DNA of 64,000 nt from Firmicutes bacterium HGW-Firmicutes-2 (GTDB lineage: Bacteria; Bacillota; Clostridia; Lachnospirales; Vallitaleaceae): the NCBI GenBank assembly GCA_002841495.1, contig PGZV01000011.1, positions 1-64,000 of the forward strand, read 5' to 3'. The notes below the pieces were generated by a model. It saw only the letters and a program-made list of their open reading frames with translations, ran no database searches and was not told the DNA's origin. The position numbers were made by a program, and so were the translations under genes. Below are positions 34,472 through 42,447 of this stretch, piece after piece. Position 1 is the first letter of the stretch, and each line of letters opens with the position of its first letter.

Positions 34472-36748
34472 ATGAAAAGACCCTTGGTACTGATAACCCA
34501 AAGTGGTGTAATCGGTATACTGTTTGGTATGGGGCATTATGATTTTGGTGTAGCATTAATGATGCTCATGGTATATAAACACAGAAAATCAATCAATCAG
34601 ATTCAATATAAGCATGTGTTCCCATTAATGGGCATATGCTTATTTTCTTTTTTACGGGTCTTATTTTATGATCGATCCTACGAAGCATCCAGTCAATACT
34701 TTATTGAAAGCACTACATTAGAGATTGAAGGCCACATCAAAGAAGTTCGTATGGGAGAGCAGTATCATACATATATTCTAAAGCCTATTAGGGTTAATGG
34801 AAAAACACTTCATAAGGGCGTAAGACTAATTACAGAGGCAACGTTGGAAGGTGGCGTATGGATTATTGCCGAAGGCGAGGTTCTAGAAACAAAAGGGAAA
34901 CGAAATGAAGGTGGATTTGATGCATTGGCTTATAATAAAAGCAGAGGGATTGTGAGTACTGTTTTTGCAGATGAAATACAAATTAATAAAATTAAATATA
35001 GTAACCGGAGATTAAGTACGGATCAACTTAGAGAGTCCCATATAGAAAGGCTGCACTTACTTTTACCTCAATCTGAAGCAGCATTATTGTCGACCCTCAT
35101 ACTTGGAAGCAAACATATGGAAGATGATGTTGTTGAACACTTTGAAAAGGCCGGTCTGATTCATATCTTATCCATCTCAGGTCTGCATGTTTCCATTATC
35201 GGGTATGGTCTCTTCAAAGCATTAAATAAAGGAATCAAGAGTCAGACAACAAGTGCAGTTATATCAATCACTTTTTTAATATATTACTGTATCTATACTG
35301 GCATGCAAGTATCGACGGTGAGAGCCACTATTATGATTGGTTTATATTTGATACAGTTCATGGTCAACCGGCGTTATGATAAAACCACAGCTGTTTGTTT
35401 CGCAGCCTTTGGTCTTCTTCTACTCAATCCATATCAGTTAACCCATGTTGGGTTTCAATTGTCTTTTGGTGCAGTGCTGAGTATATTCTATATCGATCCT
35501 TTGCTGAAATCCATTTGTCCATCATTTGAACGGGGACCGATAGCAGCGCTACGTTTATTAATTGCGGTACAGATTGGTATATGGCCGATACTTGCTTATT
35601 ATTTTTACAGTCTTCCAGTTTATGGGTTTCTTGGGAACCTATTGGTACTACCTATTGTTGGCGTATTAATCTTATTTTCGATTTCGGGGTTATTATTAAG
35701 TTATATCAGCATGAGTCTTGGTTTCTTTGCTATGGGTCTATCCTATTGGATGTTGAACTATATGGAGCAAATAGCTATGCTAATAGGAAAGTTACCTTTT
35801 AATGTGTTATATATTCAAGCGCCTAACCAGTATTTTATAATTGCTTATTATTTTATGATCGCTTATTGGGTCATGGGTGTATCCTACAAAAAAATCGTAA
35901 TGAGCTTAGCGTCACTTATAGTACTGACGCTGTTTCTTAATGTTTTAGACCTTGAGACGCTGACCATGCATTTTCTAGATGTAGGTCAAGGGGATAGTGT
36001 GGTTATAACCTATCAAAATCGCACTTTCATGATTGATGGTGGTGGGGACATTAAGAAAAAGGATGAAAATGTAGGATCAGAAATCGTATTGCCGTTTCTC
36101 AGGCACCAAGGCATAGATAGAATAGACACTGTATTTATAACCCATAGTGATTTTGACCATATTTATGGTATAATTGAAATCTCAGGTCATATACCGATTA
36201 ATGAAGTCATTCTGCCTATAGTCTACAAAGAAATGGATGACCCTTTAATCCATCAACTGTTATCCGTTTTGGACAATCAAGGTACGCGTGTTCATTATTT
36301 CAAGACAGGGGATCGGTTGATATATAAAAACATGACCATATCTTGCTTATGGCCTGAAAAAGCATTTTTTAGTAATAATAACAGGAATTCACTCATTCTA
36401 CATCTGGAGATAAAAGATTTTGACGTTCTTTTAATGGGAGATGCCGGCGCTTTAGAAGAACACGCCATTATGAACAGTTCATCGTTATTAAATAGAGATG
36501 TGGAAGTCATAAAGGTCGGCCACCATGGTTCATCTACCAGTTCATCTGAGATCTTCTTAGAGCAATTAAATCCGACTCTCAGTGTCATATCCGTAGGAAA
36601 AAAGAACCCTTATAGGCACCCAAGTGATGAAGTTGTAGAGAATCTTAAGAGATGGTCCAAGCATGTCTTAATGACAAAAGACCAAGGCGCTATACGCCTT
36701 AAATATAGAAATGGCAGAGCAAGCGTTCAAAGTATGATTAAGGAGTAG
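34472..36748 (+). CDS. comEC: ComEC/Rec2 DNA uptake channel
   Basis: A 758-residue membrane protein for passage of single-stranded DNA into the cell. It has the N-terminal DUF4131 region, the competence domain (HILSISGLHVSIIGYGLFKA is the signature) with many spans (about 220-490), and a C-terminal metallo-beta-lactamase domain (FLDVGQGDSVVI, ITHSDFDHIYGI, GDAGALEEHAI, KVGHHGSSTSSS), thought to degrade the non-transported strand. Full length, so uptake could be functional with ComEA. Confidence 0.93.
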   Translation: MKRPLVLITQSGVIGILFGMGHYDFGVALMMLMVYKHRKSINQIQYKHVFPLMGICLFSFLRVLFYDRSYEASSQYFIESTTLEIEGHIKEVRMGEQYHTYILKPIRVNGKTLHKGVRLITEATLEGGVWIIAEGEVLETKGKRNEGGFDALAYNKSRGIVSTVFADEIQINKIKYSNRRLSTDQLRESHIERLHLLLPQSEAALLSTLILGSKHMEDDVVEHFEKAGLIHILSISGLHVSIIGYGLFKALNKGIKSQTTSAVISITFLIYYCIYTGMQVSTVRATIMIGLYLIQFMVNRRYDKTTAVCFAAFGLLLLNPYQLTHVGFQLSFGAVLSIFYIDPLLKSICPSFERGPIAALRLLIAVQIGIWPILAYYFYSLPVYGFLGNLLVLPIVGVLILFSISGLLLSYISMSLGFFAMGLSYWMLNYMEQIAMLIGKLPFNVLYIQAPNQYFIIAYYFMIAYWVMGVSYKKIVMSLASLIVLTLFLNVLDLETLTMHFLDVGQGDSVVITYQNRTFMIDGGGDIKKKDENVGSEIVLPFLRHQGIDRIDTVFITHSDFDHIYGIIEISGHIPINEVILPIVYKEMDDPLIHQLLSVLDNQGTRVHYFKTGDRLIYKNMTISCLWPEKAFFSNNNRNSLILHLEIKDFDVLLMGDAGALEEHAIMNSSSLLNRDVEVIKVGHHGSSTSSSEIFLEQLNPTLSVISVGKKNPYRHPSDEVVENLKRWSKHVLMTKDQGAIRLKYRNGRASVQSMIKE

Positions 36749-36756
36749 AGAAAGAA

Positions 36757-37752
36757 ATGGAAGGCTTAAAACAACAAATTAAAGAACAAAAATTAAAAAA
36801 CATCCTATTGTTTTTTGGTGATGAGACCTTCATGCTGGATTATTATGTGAAAAAAATTGTCGAAATAATAATAGGTAGTGGTGAGATGACAATGAACCAT
36901 GATGTCTTTGATGATCGTAAAGTGGCTTTTTCAAATATTGAAGACAGTATGGATACGATGCCTTTTTTTTCGGACAACCGTGTCATCATACTTAAGAATT
37001 TAGGCTTATTTGAAAAGGCAGGAACAACCTTAGCCGGTCTGTTATCTGAAAAATTGAATCGTCTACCTTCTACGACTTATATTATTTTGATTGAACCGGC
37101 AGTTGATAAGCGTACGAAGCTTTTCAAATCGGTTCAGAAAAATGGTTATATCTGTGAATTCCCCTTACTTGGTGAAGGTGAGCTTATACGTTACATAGCC
37201 AAAACATTAAATCCATATGGAAAAAAGATCGAGCAAAAAGAAGCCAGATATTTGATTCATTATGTAGGAGATCAACTGACGGTTTTGCATAACGAGATCA
37301 ATAAACTTATCAACTATCTTGGTGACCATGAGGTGGTCACCCATGAAGCCATCGAAGCCATTTGTCAAAAAAGTGTAGAAAGCAAAATTTTTGAGCTGGT
37401 GGATTGTATGGGTACAAAAAAAAGAGCTCGTGCATTAAAGCTCTATCATGATCTTCTATCGTCAAAAGAACCATCGAATAGAATTTTATTCATGTTAACC
37501 AGACAATTTAGAATGGTTTATAAGTGTAAGTTATTACTAGGAGAAGGCCTTGATAGCAATGACATTGGAAAAAAGCTGAAGCTTCAATCCTTTGTTGTAA
37601 GAAAATGCTTAGAACAAGGTAAGACATTCAGTCTTAACTCTCTAGAAGAAGCACTAAAGAAATGCTTAGAATGTGAAATTGATATAAGGACCGGTGTCTT
37701 TATGCCCGACTTAGCCGTTGAACAGCTCATCATAAGATACAGTGGTATATAA
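36757..37752 (+). CDS. holA: DNA polymerase III delta subunit
   Basis: A 331-residue clamp-loader subunit that opens the sliding clamp. The N-terminus FFGDETFMLDYYVKKI, then NVIILKNLG-type segment (VIILKNLGLF), GEGELIRYIAKTLNPYGKKI and the C-terminal LLTRQFRM-like helix (MLTRQFRMVYKCKLL) match HolA. It starts eight bases after comEC, the usual clostridial order, and would normally face rpsT directly; here a transporter cassette separates them. Confidence 0.92.
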   Translation: MEGLKQQIKEQKLKNILLFFGDETFMLDYYVKKIVEIIIGSGEMTMNHDVFDDRKVAFSNIEDSMDTMPFFSDNRVIILKNLGLFEKAGTTLAGLLSEKLNRLPSTTYIILIEPAVDKRTKLFKSVQKNGYICEFPLLGEGELIRYIAKTLNPYGKKIEQKEARYLIHYVGDQLTVLHNEINKLINYLGDHEVVTHEAIEAICQKSVESKIFELVDCMGTKKRARALKLYHDLLSSKEPSNRILFMLTRQFRMVYKCKLLLGEGLDSNDIGKKLKLQSFVVRKCLEQGKTFSLNSLEEALKKCLECEIDIRTGVFMPDLAVEQLIIRYSGI

Positions 37753-37756
37753 AGCC

Positions 37757-37788
37757 AAATTAAGCACATCAAAAGATGTGCTTAATTT
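37757..37788. terminator. Terminator after holA (duplicate of 40093-40117)
   Basis: AAATTAAGCACATC-AAAA-GATGTGCTTAATTT, a 14-bp perfect stem. Twenty-five bases (37762-37786) are identical, including loop orientation, to 40093-40117 beyond the MATE/TetR pair. Confidence 0.85.
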
Positions 37789-37794
37789 CTACTC

Positions 37795-39201
37795 TCATGA
37801 ACCATTATTGTAATTGATACACGTAAATGTATCTTCCTGATTTCTCAAGTACTTAATTTGCCATGAATTAATTAAAACTAAAGTTATAATGGCGGTTCCC
37901 CCTTCGGAAAATAATGGTGTTAACCAAATTCCTGTAAGGCCGAGAAGTCTTGAAAAAACTAACAGTCCGATCACGGTTAAAATAAGTCCTCGAGAAAGGG
38001 CTATGAGGATTGAGGGACCTGCTTGTTCTATGGATGTAAAACAAATGGATCCAATAATTCCTATTGGCATAAAGATAATTGACCAACGAATCCATTCTGT
38101 TGCCTCTAATGTAAGTCTTAGGGCTTCAGGGTGATCTTTGATAAAGAAACTCACAAGAGGTATTGTTGAAAATTGAAGAATAATCACGAGTGCTACTGCT
38201 ATGATTAGGGAAGCTACAATACTTTGAGTAATAATGGACCAAACGCGCTTGTTAAGCTTTGCTCCATGGTTATAACTGATAATTGGTTGTATTCCTGCTC
38301 CTATTCCCATAAATATTGCACTAGCAATCATTAGAATAAACTGAACCAGTGCAAATGCAGCTATACCTAAGGATCCAGCTAAGAGTAGTAACTTGTAGTT
38401 GAATAACCAAGTGGTAACACCTACAGCAAGACTACCAAAAAATTCAGATGAACCATTTGTACTTATAGACTTTAGTGTTTCTCTGACTGCCTTCGGATAA
38501 GCAAAATAAAGTCCGGGTATATTTTTAAGTGATTTTTTTATAAAATAAACTATAAAAAAACTTGCTCCCAAACTTTTTGAGATTCCTGTAGCTAAGGCTG
38601 CCCCAACAATGCCGTAATCAAATATAAAGAGAAATAAATAATCCAATATAATATTCAATAGGGCAGCACAAGCCATAACAATTGTAGCTAAATTAGGTTT
38701 ACCATCGTTTCGTACCGATTGCTCTAAGATAAACAACAAAATCATACTGGTGAAAAACGGGCTTAATGAACGTAAATAATCTCCTGCATCAGCAGCTAGA
38801 TTTCCTGAAGCACCTAGAAAGCGAATAATCCAAGGAAAGAAAAGGTAAATTCCTAAACCACCTAGTATGCCCAATATTGTACCGAGTAGTGTAATCAATC
38901 CCAATGTTTGACGCGCTTGGGTGATTTTACCGGCACCTAATAGTACAGCCAATCGCGTATTTCCACCAGTTCCAATCATTACAGCTAAGCCGACGATTAG
39001 GGCAATGATTGGGTAGAGTAGATTGATAGAAGCTAGTGCCTCTGGTCCAAGTCTACGCCCAACCATGATGCCATCAACAATTTGATAGAAGGCCATAAAC
39101 ATCATCGAAGCGATAGCTGGTATAGCATTAGATATAATAAGCTTAGCGGGTGAATCTGTTAGAAAAGTATTGTGTGAATTATTTGATGCGTGTGTACACA
39201 T
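37795..39201 (-). CDS. MATE-family efflux pump
   Basis: A 468-residue MATE transporter with 12 spans in two six-helix halves. The first half has AFYQIVDGIMVGRRLGPEAL and the second FNYKLLLLAGSLGIAAFALV and GIGAGIQPIISYNHGAK, the MepA-like features. Such pumps export cationic drugs using Na+ or H+ gradients. TetR is encoded upstream on the same strand and a palindromic operator lies between them, so drug-induced derepression is likely. Confidence 0.9.
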   Translation of the reverse strand: MCTHASNNSHNTFLTDSPAKLIISNAIPAIASMMFMAFYQIVDGIMVGRRLGPEALASINLLYPIIALIVGLAVMIGTGGNTRLAVLLGAGKITQARQTLGLITLLGTILGILGGLGIYLFFPWIIRFLGASGNLAADAGDYLRSLSPFFTSMILLFILEQSVRNDGKPNLATIVMACAALLNIILDYLFLFIFDYGIVGAALATGISKSLGASFFIVYFIKKSLKNIPGLYFAYPKAVRETLKSISTNGSSEFFGSLAVGVTTWLFNYKLLLLAGSLGIAAFALVQFILMIASAIFMGIGAGIQPIISYNHGAKLNKRVWSIITQSIVASLIIAVALVIILQFSTIPLVSFFIKDHPEALRLTLEATEWIRWSIIFMPIGIIGSICFTSIEQAGPSILIALSRGLILTVIGLLVFSRLLGLTGIWLTPLFSEGGTAIITLVLINSWQIKYLRNQEDTFTCINYNNGS

Positions 39202-39226
39202 AATTTAATACCTCCGTTTATAAGTT

Positions 39227-39266
39227 CCATAAGTGAATGAATAAATATAAATTCATTCACTTATGG
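39227..39266. promoter_or_regulatory. TetR-type operator before the MATE gene
   Basis: Perfect 16-bp arms (CCATAAGTGAATGAAT and its complement) with 8 bases between. Its inner part TGAATGAAT-N8-ATTCATTCA (39234-39259) recurs before the TetR gene. Confidence 0.75.
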
Positions 39267-39299
39267 ATAAAAAGTGAGTCTACAATAATGTAGACTAGA

Positions 39300-39872
39300 T
39301 TACATTAATTGCTTAACAATGGACTCTACAAGCGTATCAATAACTTCTGGAAAATACTGATTACCAATTTCTGCTTTGTGTAAATCTACAAAGGATAGGG
39401 AGTTAAAGAGTGCCAATATAAAATCTGGGTCAAGATCGCTCCGAATTTGTCCTCGATTTTGCCAAAGCGCGATTAAGTTAATAAAAAGAGTGTAGGAAAA
39501 ATCATTATAGGCAGTGCCTGTTTCATCTTCGGATAACCGCATACTTAACTTTGAATTAACATCTGGGTTAAACCATTCTCGTAGAATAGGACTTTCTTGC
39601 ATACCTGAGAAGAGCTTATGTACAATGGCTTTGGCAACAAATATTGGCTCTCCGTCAAAATCAACCGAACTAACGACAGTTTCTTTAAGTATTCGATTTT
39701 CATTAAGAAACACTTCGAAAAAAAGCTGCTCCTTAGATTCAAAGAAATTATAAAAGGTTCCAACACCAATACCGGCATGTTGAGCAATAGCTTGGATATT
39801 AGTTTGTTTGAACCCTTTTTCAGTAAAGAGTTCTTTTCCAACATTAAAAATAAGTTGTTGTTTTTCATGCAT
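39300..39872 (-). CDS. TetR-family repressor
   Basis: A 190-residue TetR regulator. The start at 39872 follows GAGGTG and gives MHEKQQLIFNVGKELFTEKG; a longer frame to 39938 would run through the operator. The helix-turn-helix is FKQTNIQAIAQHAGIGVGTF, then YNFFESKEQLFFEVF. The C-terminal ligand domain is variable. It probably represses itself and the MATE gene through the two matching operators. Confidence 0.9.
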   Translation of the reverse strand: MHEKQQLIFNVGKELFTEKGFKQTNIQAIAQHAGIGVGTFYNFFESKEQLFFEVFLNENRILKETVVSSVDFDGEPIFVAKAIVHKLFSGMQESPILREWFNPDVNSKLSMRLSEDETGTAYNDFSYTLFINLIALWQNRGQIRSDLDPDFILALFNSLSFVDLHKAEIGNQYFPEVIDTLVESIVKQLM

Positions 39873-39887
39873 GAATAACACCTCGCC

Positions 39888-39913
39888 TGAATGAATTATA
39901 TTATATTCATTCA
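39888..39913. promoter_or_regulatory. TetR-type operator before the tetR-like gene
   Basis: TGAATGAAT-N8-ATTCATTCA, identical in half-sites and spacing to 39234-39259, 16 bases upstream of the TetR start. Supports autoregulation. Confidence 0.75.
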
Positions 39914-40092
39914 TATAATAACTTAAAAGCACTACCATGTCAAGTATTTAATATTTATTTCGCTTTTATTTAAAAGTAATTGCTACAAAAAAGAAGATAA
40001 ACAATAATAGACAAATCATTCAAGAACAGAAAAAAGGCAAACTGTAGTTAGCTAATGCATACTAAAAATAAAAGCTTTTAGATCATATAAAA

Positions 40093-40117
40093 AAGCACAT
40101 CAAAAGATGTGCTTAAT
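40093..40117 (-). terminator. Terminator of rpsT (duplicate of the holA one)
   Basis: AAGCACATC-AAAA-GATGTGCTT with a T run on the minus strand, 18 bases past the rpsT stop. Identical over 25 bases to 37762-37786. Confidence 0.85.
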
Positions 40118-40134
40118 ATTATTATTCTTTTAAG

Positions 40135-40398
40135 TTAAGCCATTTTGTTAAAAGCTCGATCAACGCTGGATACTTTTCTTGAAGCAGCATTCTTATGGAA
40201 TACGCCTTTTGACTCAGCTTTATCGATATAAGAAATTACAACTTTAACTTGAGCTTCTGCCGCGGATTTGTCTCCAGCTTCAATTATTGTCTCTAATTTC
40301 TTCAGTTCTGTTTTAACACGTGATTTGACGGATTTATTTCTCATTGCTTTAGAAGCCGCCACTTTGATACGTTTTTTTGCTGATTTAATGTTTGCCAT
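40135..40398 (-). CDS. rpsT: Ribosomal protein S20
   Basis: An 87-residue basic protein of the small subunit, MANIKSAKKRIKVAASKAMR at the start, ending SSVDRAFNKMA. Both ends and the length match S20. GGAGGTG lies before the ATG. It usually faces holA; here the two are 2.4 kb apart because of the MATE/TetR cassette. Confidence 0.97.
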   Translation of the reverse strand: MANIKSAKKRIKVAASKAMRNKSVKSRVKTELKKLETIIEAGDKSAAEAQVKVVISYIDKAESKGVFHKNAASRKVSSVDRAFNKMA

Positions 40399-40478
40399 GT
40401 TTTCACCTCCGACAATCTTGATTGTTTACTTATTATGCGGGGAATTTTTTAAATACGCACAATTAAACATACCTTAAC

Positions 40479-40507
40479 AGTTTAGTTTATAAAGCGTCGT
40501 ATGTCAA
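40479..40507 (-). promoter_or_regulatory. Promoter of rpsT
   Basis: On the minus strand TTGACA (40507-40502), 17-bp spacer, TAAACT (40484-40479), about 80 bases before the start. The leader may host S20 autoregulation, not seen directly. Confidence 0.55.
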
Positions 40508-40838
40508 TATGTATTTGAAAAATTAATACGAGATTATTACTTTTTAATTTTTTGTTCAGACACATCATGATTAGGGGATTCACTCAATGCTCTAATTAAA
40601 AGGTATAATTAGCGTAGTTTGTTAAAAATTTGGCAAAATATACTGAAAAATAAATGAATTGTCTGGATTATTATAGCTTTTTCAATCGATTCACTTGTCT
40701 TTACAGCCTGAGCTATGTATAATGTAAATAATTGTGAAGAAAATCTCTTGATGTTGTGTAAGTTGCATAAGTTTTATGAATGCATATCTCTGCAGGAATT
40801 AATGGCTATATTCCATGTAGAGAAGAGGAGGGTTACGA
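40508..40838. other. Intergenic region between rpsT and the DUF342 gene
   Basis: AT-rich. Apart from the promoter at 40695-40723 and the GAGGAGGG ribosome site for the next gene, I see no gene, repeat or strong hairpin. Confidence 0.5.
40695..40723 (+). promoter_or_regulatory. Promoter of the DUF342/GAF operon
   Basis: TTGTCT (40695-40700), 17-bp spacer and TATAAT (40718-40723). It lies about 115 bases before the start, giving a long leader. Confidence 0.5.
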
Positions 40839-42437
40839 TTGTTTGAGGATATAGTATTTAGCAATGATTTTATTGATATCATTGATGATGACAATCAATT
40901 CTACATTAAAGTCAAACAACAGGGTTATTCAATGAATCAATTGGATGATGATGTTAAAAAACTGCCACGGTTGAAAGTAAATCAATTTGTGGCTATTCAG
41001 TCTGCAATAAAAACCGGATCCAGCAAAGTGTTGCTCCTTGGAAACAAAAAACCCTTAATAGACCTAGATATTAGCAAAGACCGACTAGAAGCTAGTATTA
41101 CAATAAATGCAACAAAAGAGCAAATGAATCATATAGGGATTCAAGATCTGATGCAACAAGTACTTGATGTTATGAAACAGGCAGGTATTGTCTATGGCTT
41201 TGATGTAAAAGATATATTAGAACGCATATGTCCCATGGAGAAAACAGTTATAGCAAAAGGGCTGCTACCAGTAAAAGGGCAAGATGCGGTTGTCACGTAC
41301 TACAAAATAGAGGAGGCTAAACCTGAAATTCATCAAAATGGGGATGTTAATCACTATGAGCTCAACTTAATCAATAAAGTCCATCGTGGAGACTGGCTTG
41401 GTGAACGAATTGAACCAAAAGATGGTGTGGATGGTAAGACGATTCTAGGTGAACCTATTCCGGCGCTTAAAGGCAATCAAGAACCTTTTAAATATGACAA
41501 AAAAACCGTAACTGAGTCTTATGACTCAGAACAAGACAAGACAATTCTTCTTGCATCCACTACCGGTGCTGTCATAATTGAAAATGATGTCATCAGTGTT
41601 TGCAATTATCTTGAAATAGAAGGCAAGGTTTCCTTCAAAACAGGTAACGTAGACTTTGACGGATTTGTAGACATTAGAGACGTTGTGGAAGATAATTTTT
41701 CTGTTCTGGCGAATCAAGATATTCAGATTATGGGTGACATGGGCATTGGTGGTGTCAATCAGATTGAAAGTAAAGAAGGTAGTATCTACATCAGAGGTGG
41801 CATTGCAGGTAAAGGGAAGGCCAAAATAATCTGTGAAGGCGATTTGTATACCAAATTCGCGACAGATTGTGATATAGAATGTGGTGGCACTGTACATATT
41901 GGTTTTTATGCAATTAACGCCAATATTAAGGCGAAGGAAGTCATATTTGATTCCTATAATAGCAAAGTCATTGGCGGTTCTATCGAAGCACAAGTTAGAG
42001 TACAAGTAGGTACGGTTGGTAATAAGATGGATACACCTACTTTTATACAAGTGCTTGGTTTTATGCGTGATAAAGTCAAAGAAGAATACGATTTTATTAA
42101 TGTAACGATTGAGCGGGTTAAAGAGAAAATTAATCTATTAAAGCAAAAAAAATCATTGCTTGAGATGGTGGCGGCTTCCGACTTAGAGAAAAGGAAAGAG
42201 TTAGACAAAGTTAATGAGGAATTCGGATATTTTAAGAAAAATCTTAAAATGCTTTATGCAAGCCAGAAAAAAACAATTTCCTATTTGAGATCTAAAGGCG
42301 AAGGAGAAGTGGTCATCACTCATGGTATTTATTCGAAGGTTCAAATTAAAATTAAGGATGATGTTATGTGGCATATGGAAGTAGATTTGAGTCCGGTAAC
42401 ATATTATACGGATGGCAGAAACATCTTGAAGGCATAG
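40839..42437 (+). CDS. DUF342 (FapA) domain protein
   Basis: A 532-residue DUF342/FapA-domain protein starting at TTG behind a strong GAGGAGGG. The core has YELNLINKVHRGDWLGERIE, then DGKTILGEPIPALKGNQEPF, and a repeated beta-helix (GNVDFDGFVDIRDVVEDNFS, IQIMGDMGIGGVNQIESKEG, IYIRGGIAGKGKAKIICEGD). A long coiled coil follows (about 410-490). FapA-like proteins are thought to form a polar or envelope scaffold; exact role unknown. Expressed with the next gene (ten-base gap). Confidence 0.85.
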   Translation: MFEDIVFSNDFIDIIDDDNQFYIKVKQQGYSMNQLDDDVKKLPRLKVNQFVAIQSAIKTGSSKVLLLGNKKPLIDLDISKDRLEASITINATKEQMNHIGIQDLMQQVLDVMKQAGIVYGFDVKDILERICPMEKTVIAKGLLPVKGQDAVVTYYKIEEAKPEIHQNGDVNHYELNLINKVHRGDWLGERIEPKDGVDGKTILGEPIPALKGNQEPFKYDKKTVTESYDSEQDKTILLASTTGAVIIENDVISVCNYLEIEGKVSFKTGNVDFDGFVDIRDVVEDNFSVLANQDIQIMGDMGIGGVNQIESKEGSIYIRGGIAGKGKAKIICEGDLYTKFATDCDIECGGTVHIGFYAINANIKAKEVIFDSYNSKVIGGSIEAQVRVQVGTVGNKMDTPTFIQVLGFMRDKVKEEYDFINVTIERVKEKINLLKQKKSLLEMVAASDLEKRKELDKVNEEFGYFKKNLKMLYASQKKTISYLRSKGEGEVVITHGIYSKVQIKIKDDVMWHMEVDLSPVTYYTDGRNILKA

Positions 42438-42447
42438 GGGGTAAGAC

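Noticed and set aside
30652-36748. A complete competence operon
   Set aside because: Only comEA and comEC are present here; pilus and comF genes are not in the window, and signalling genes lie between.
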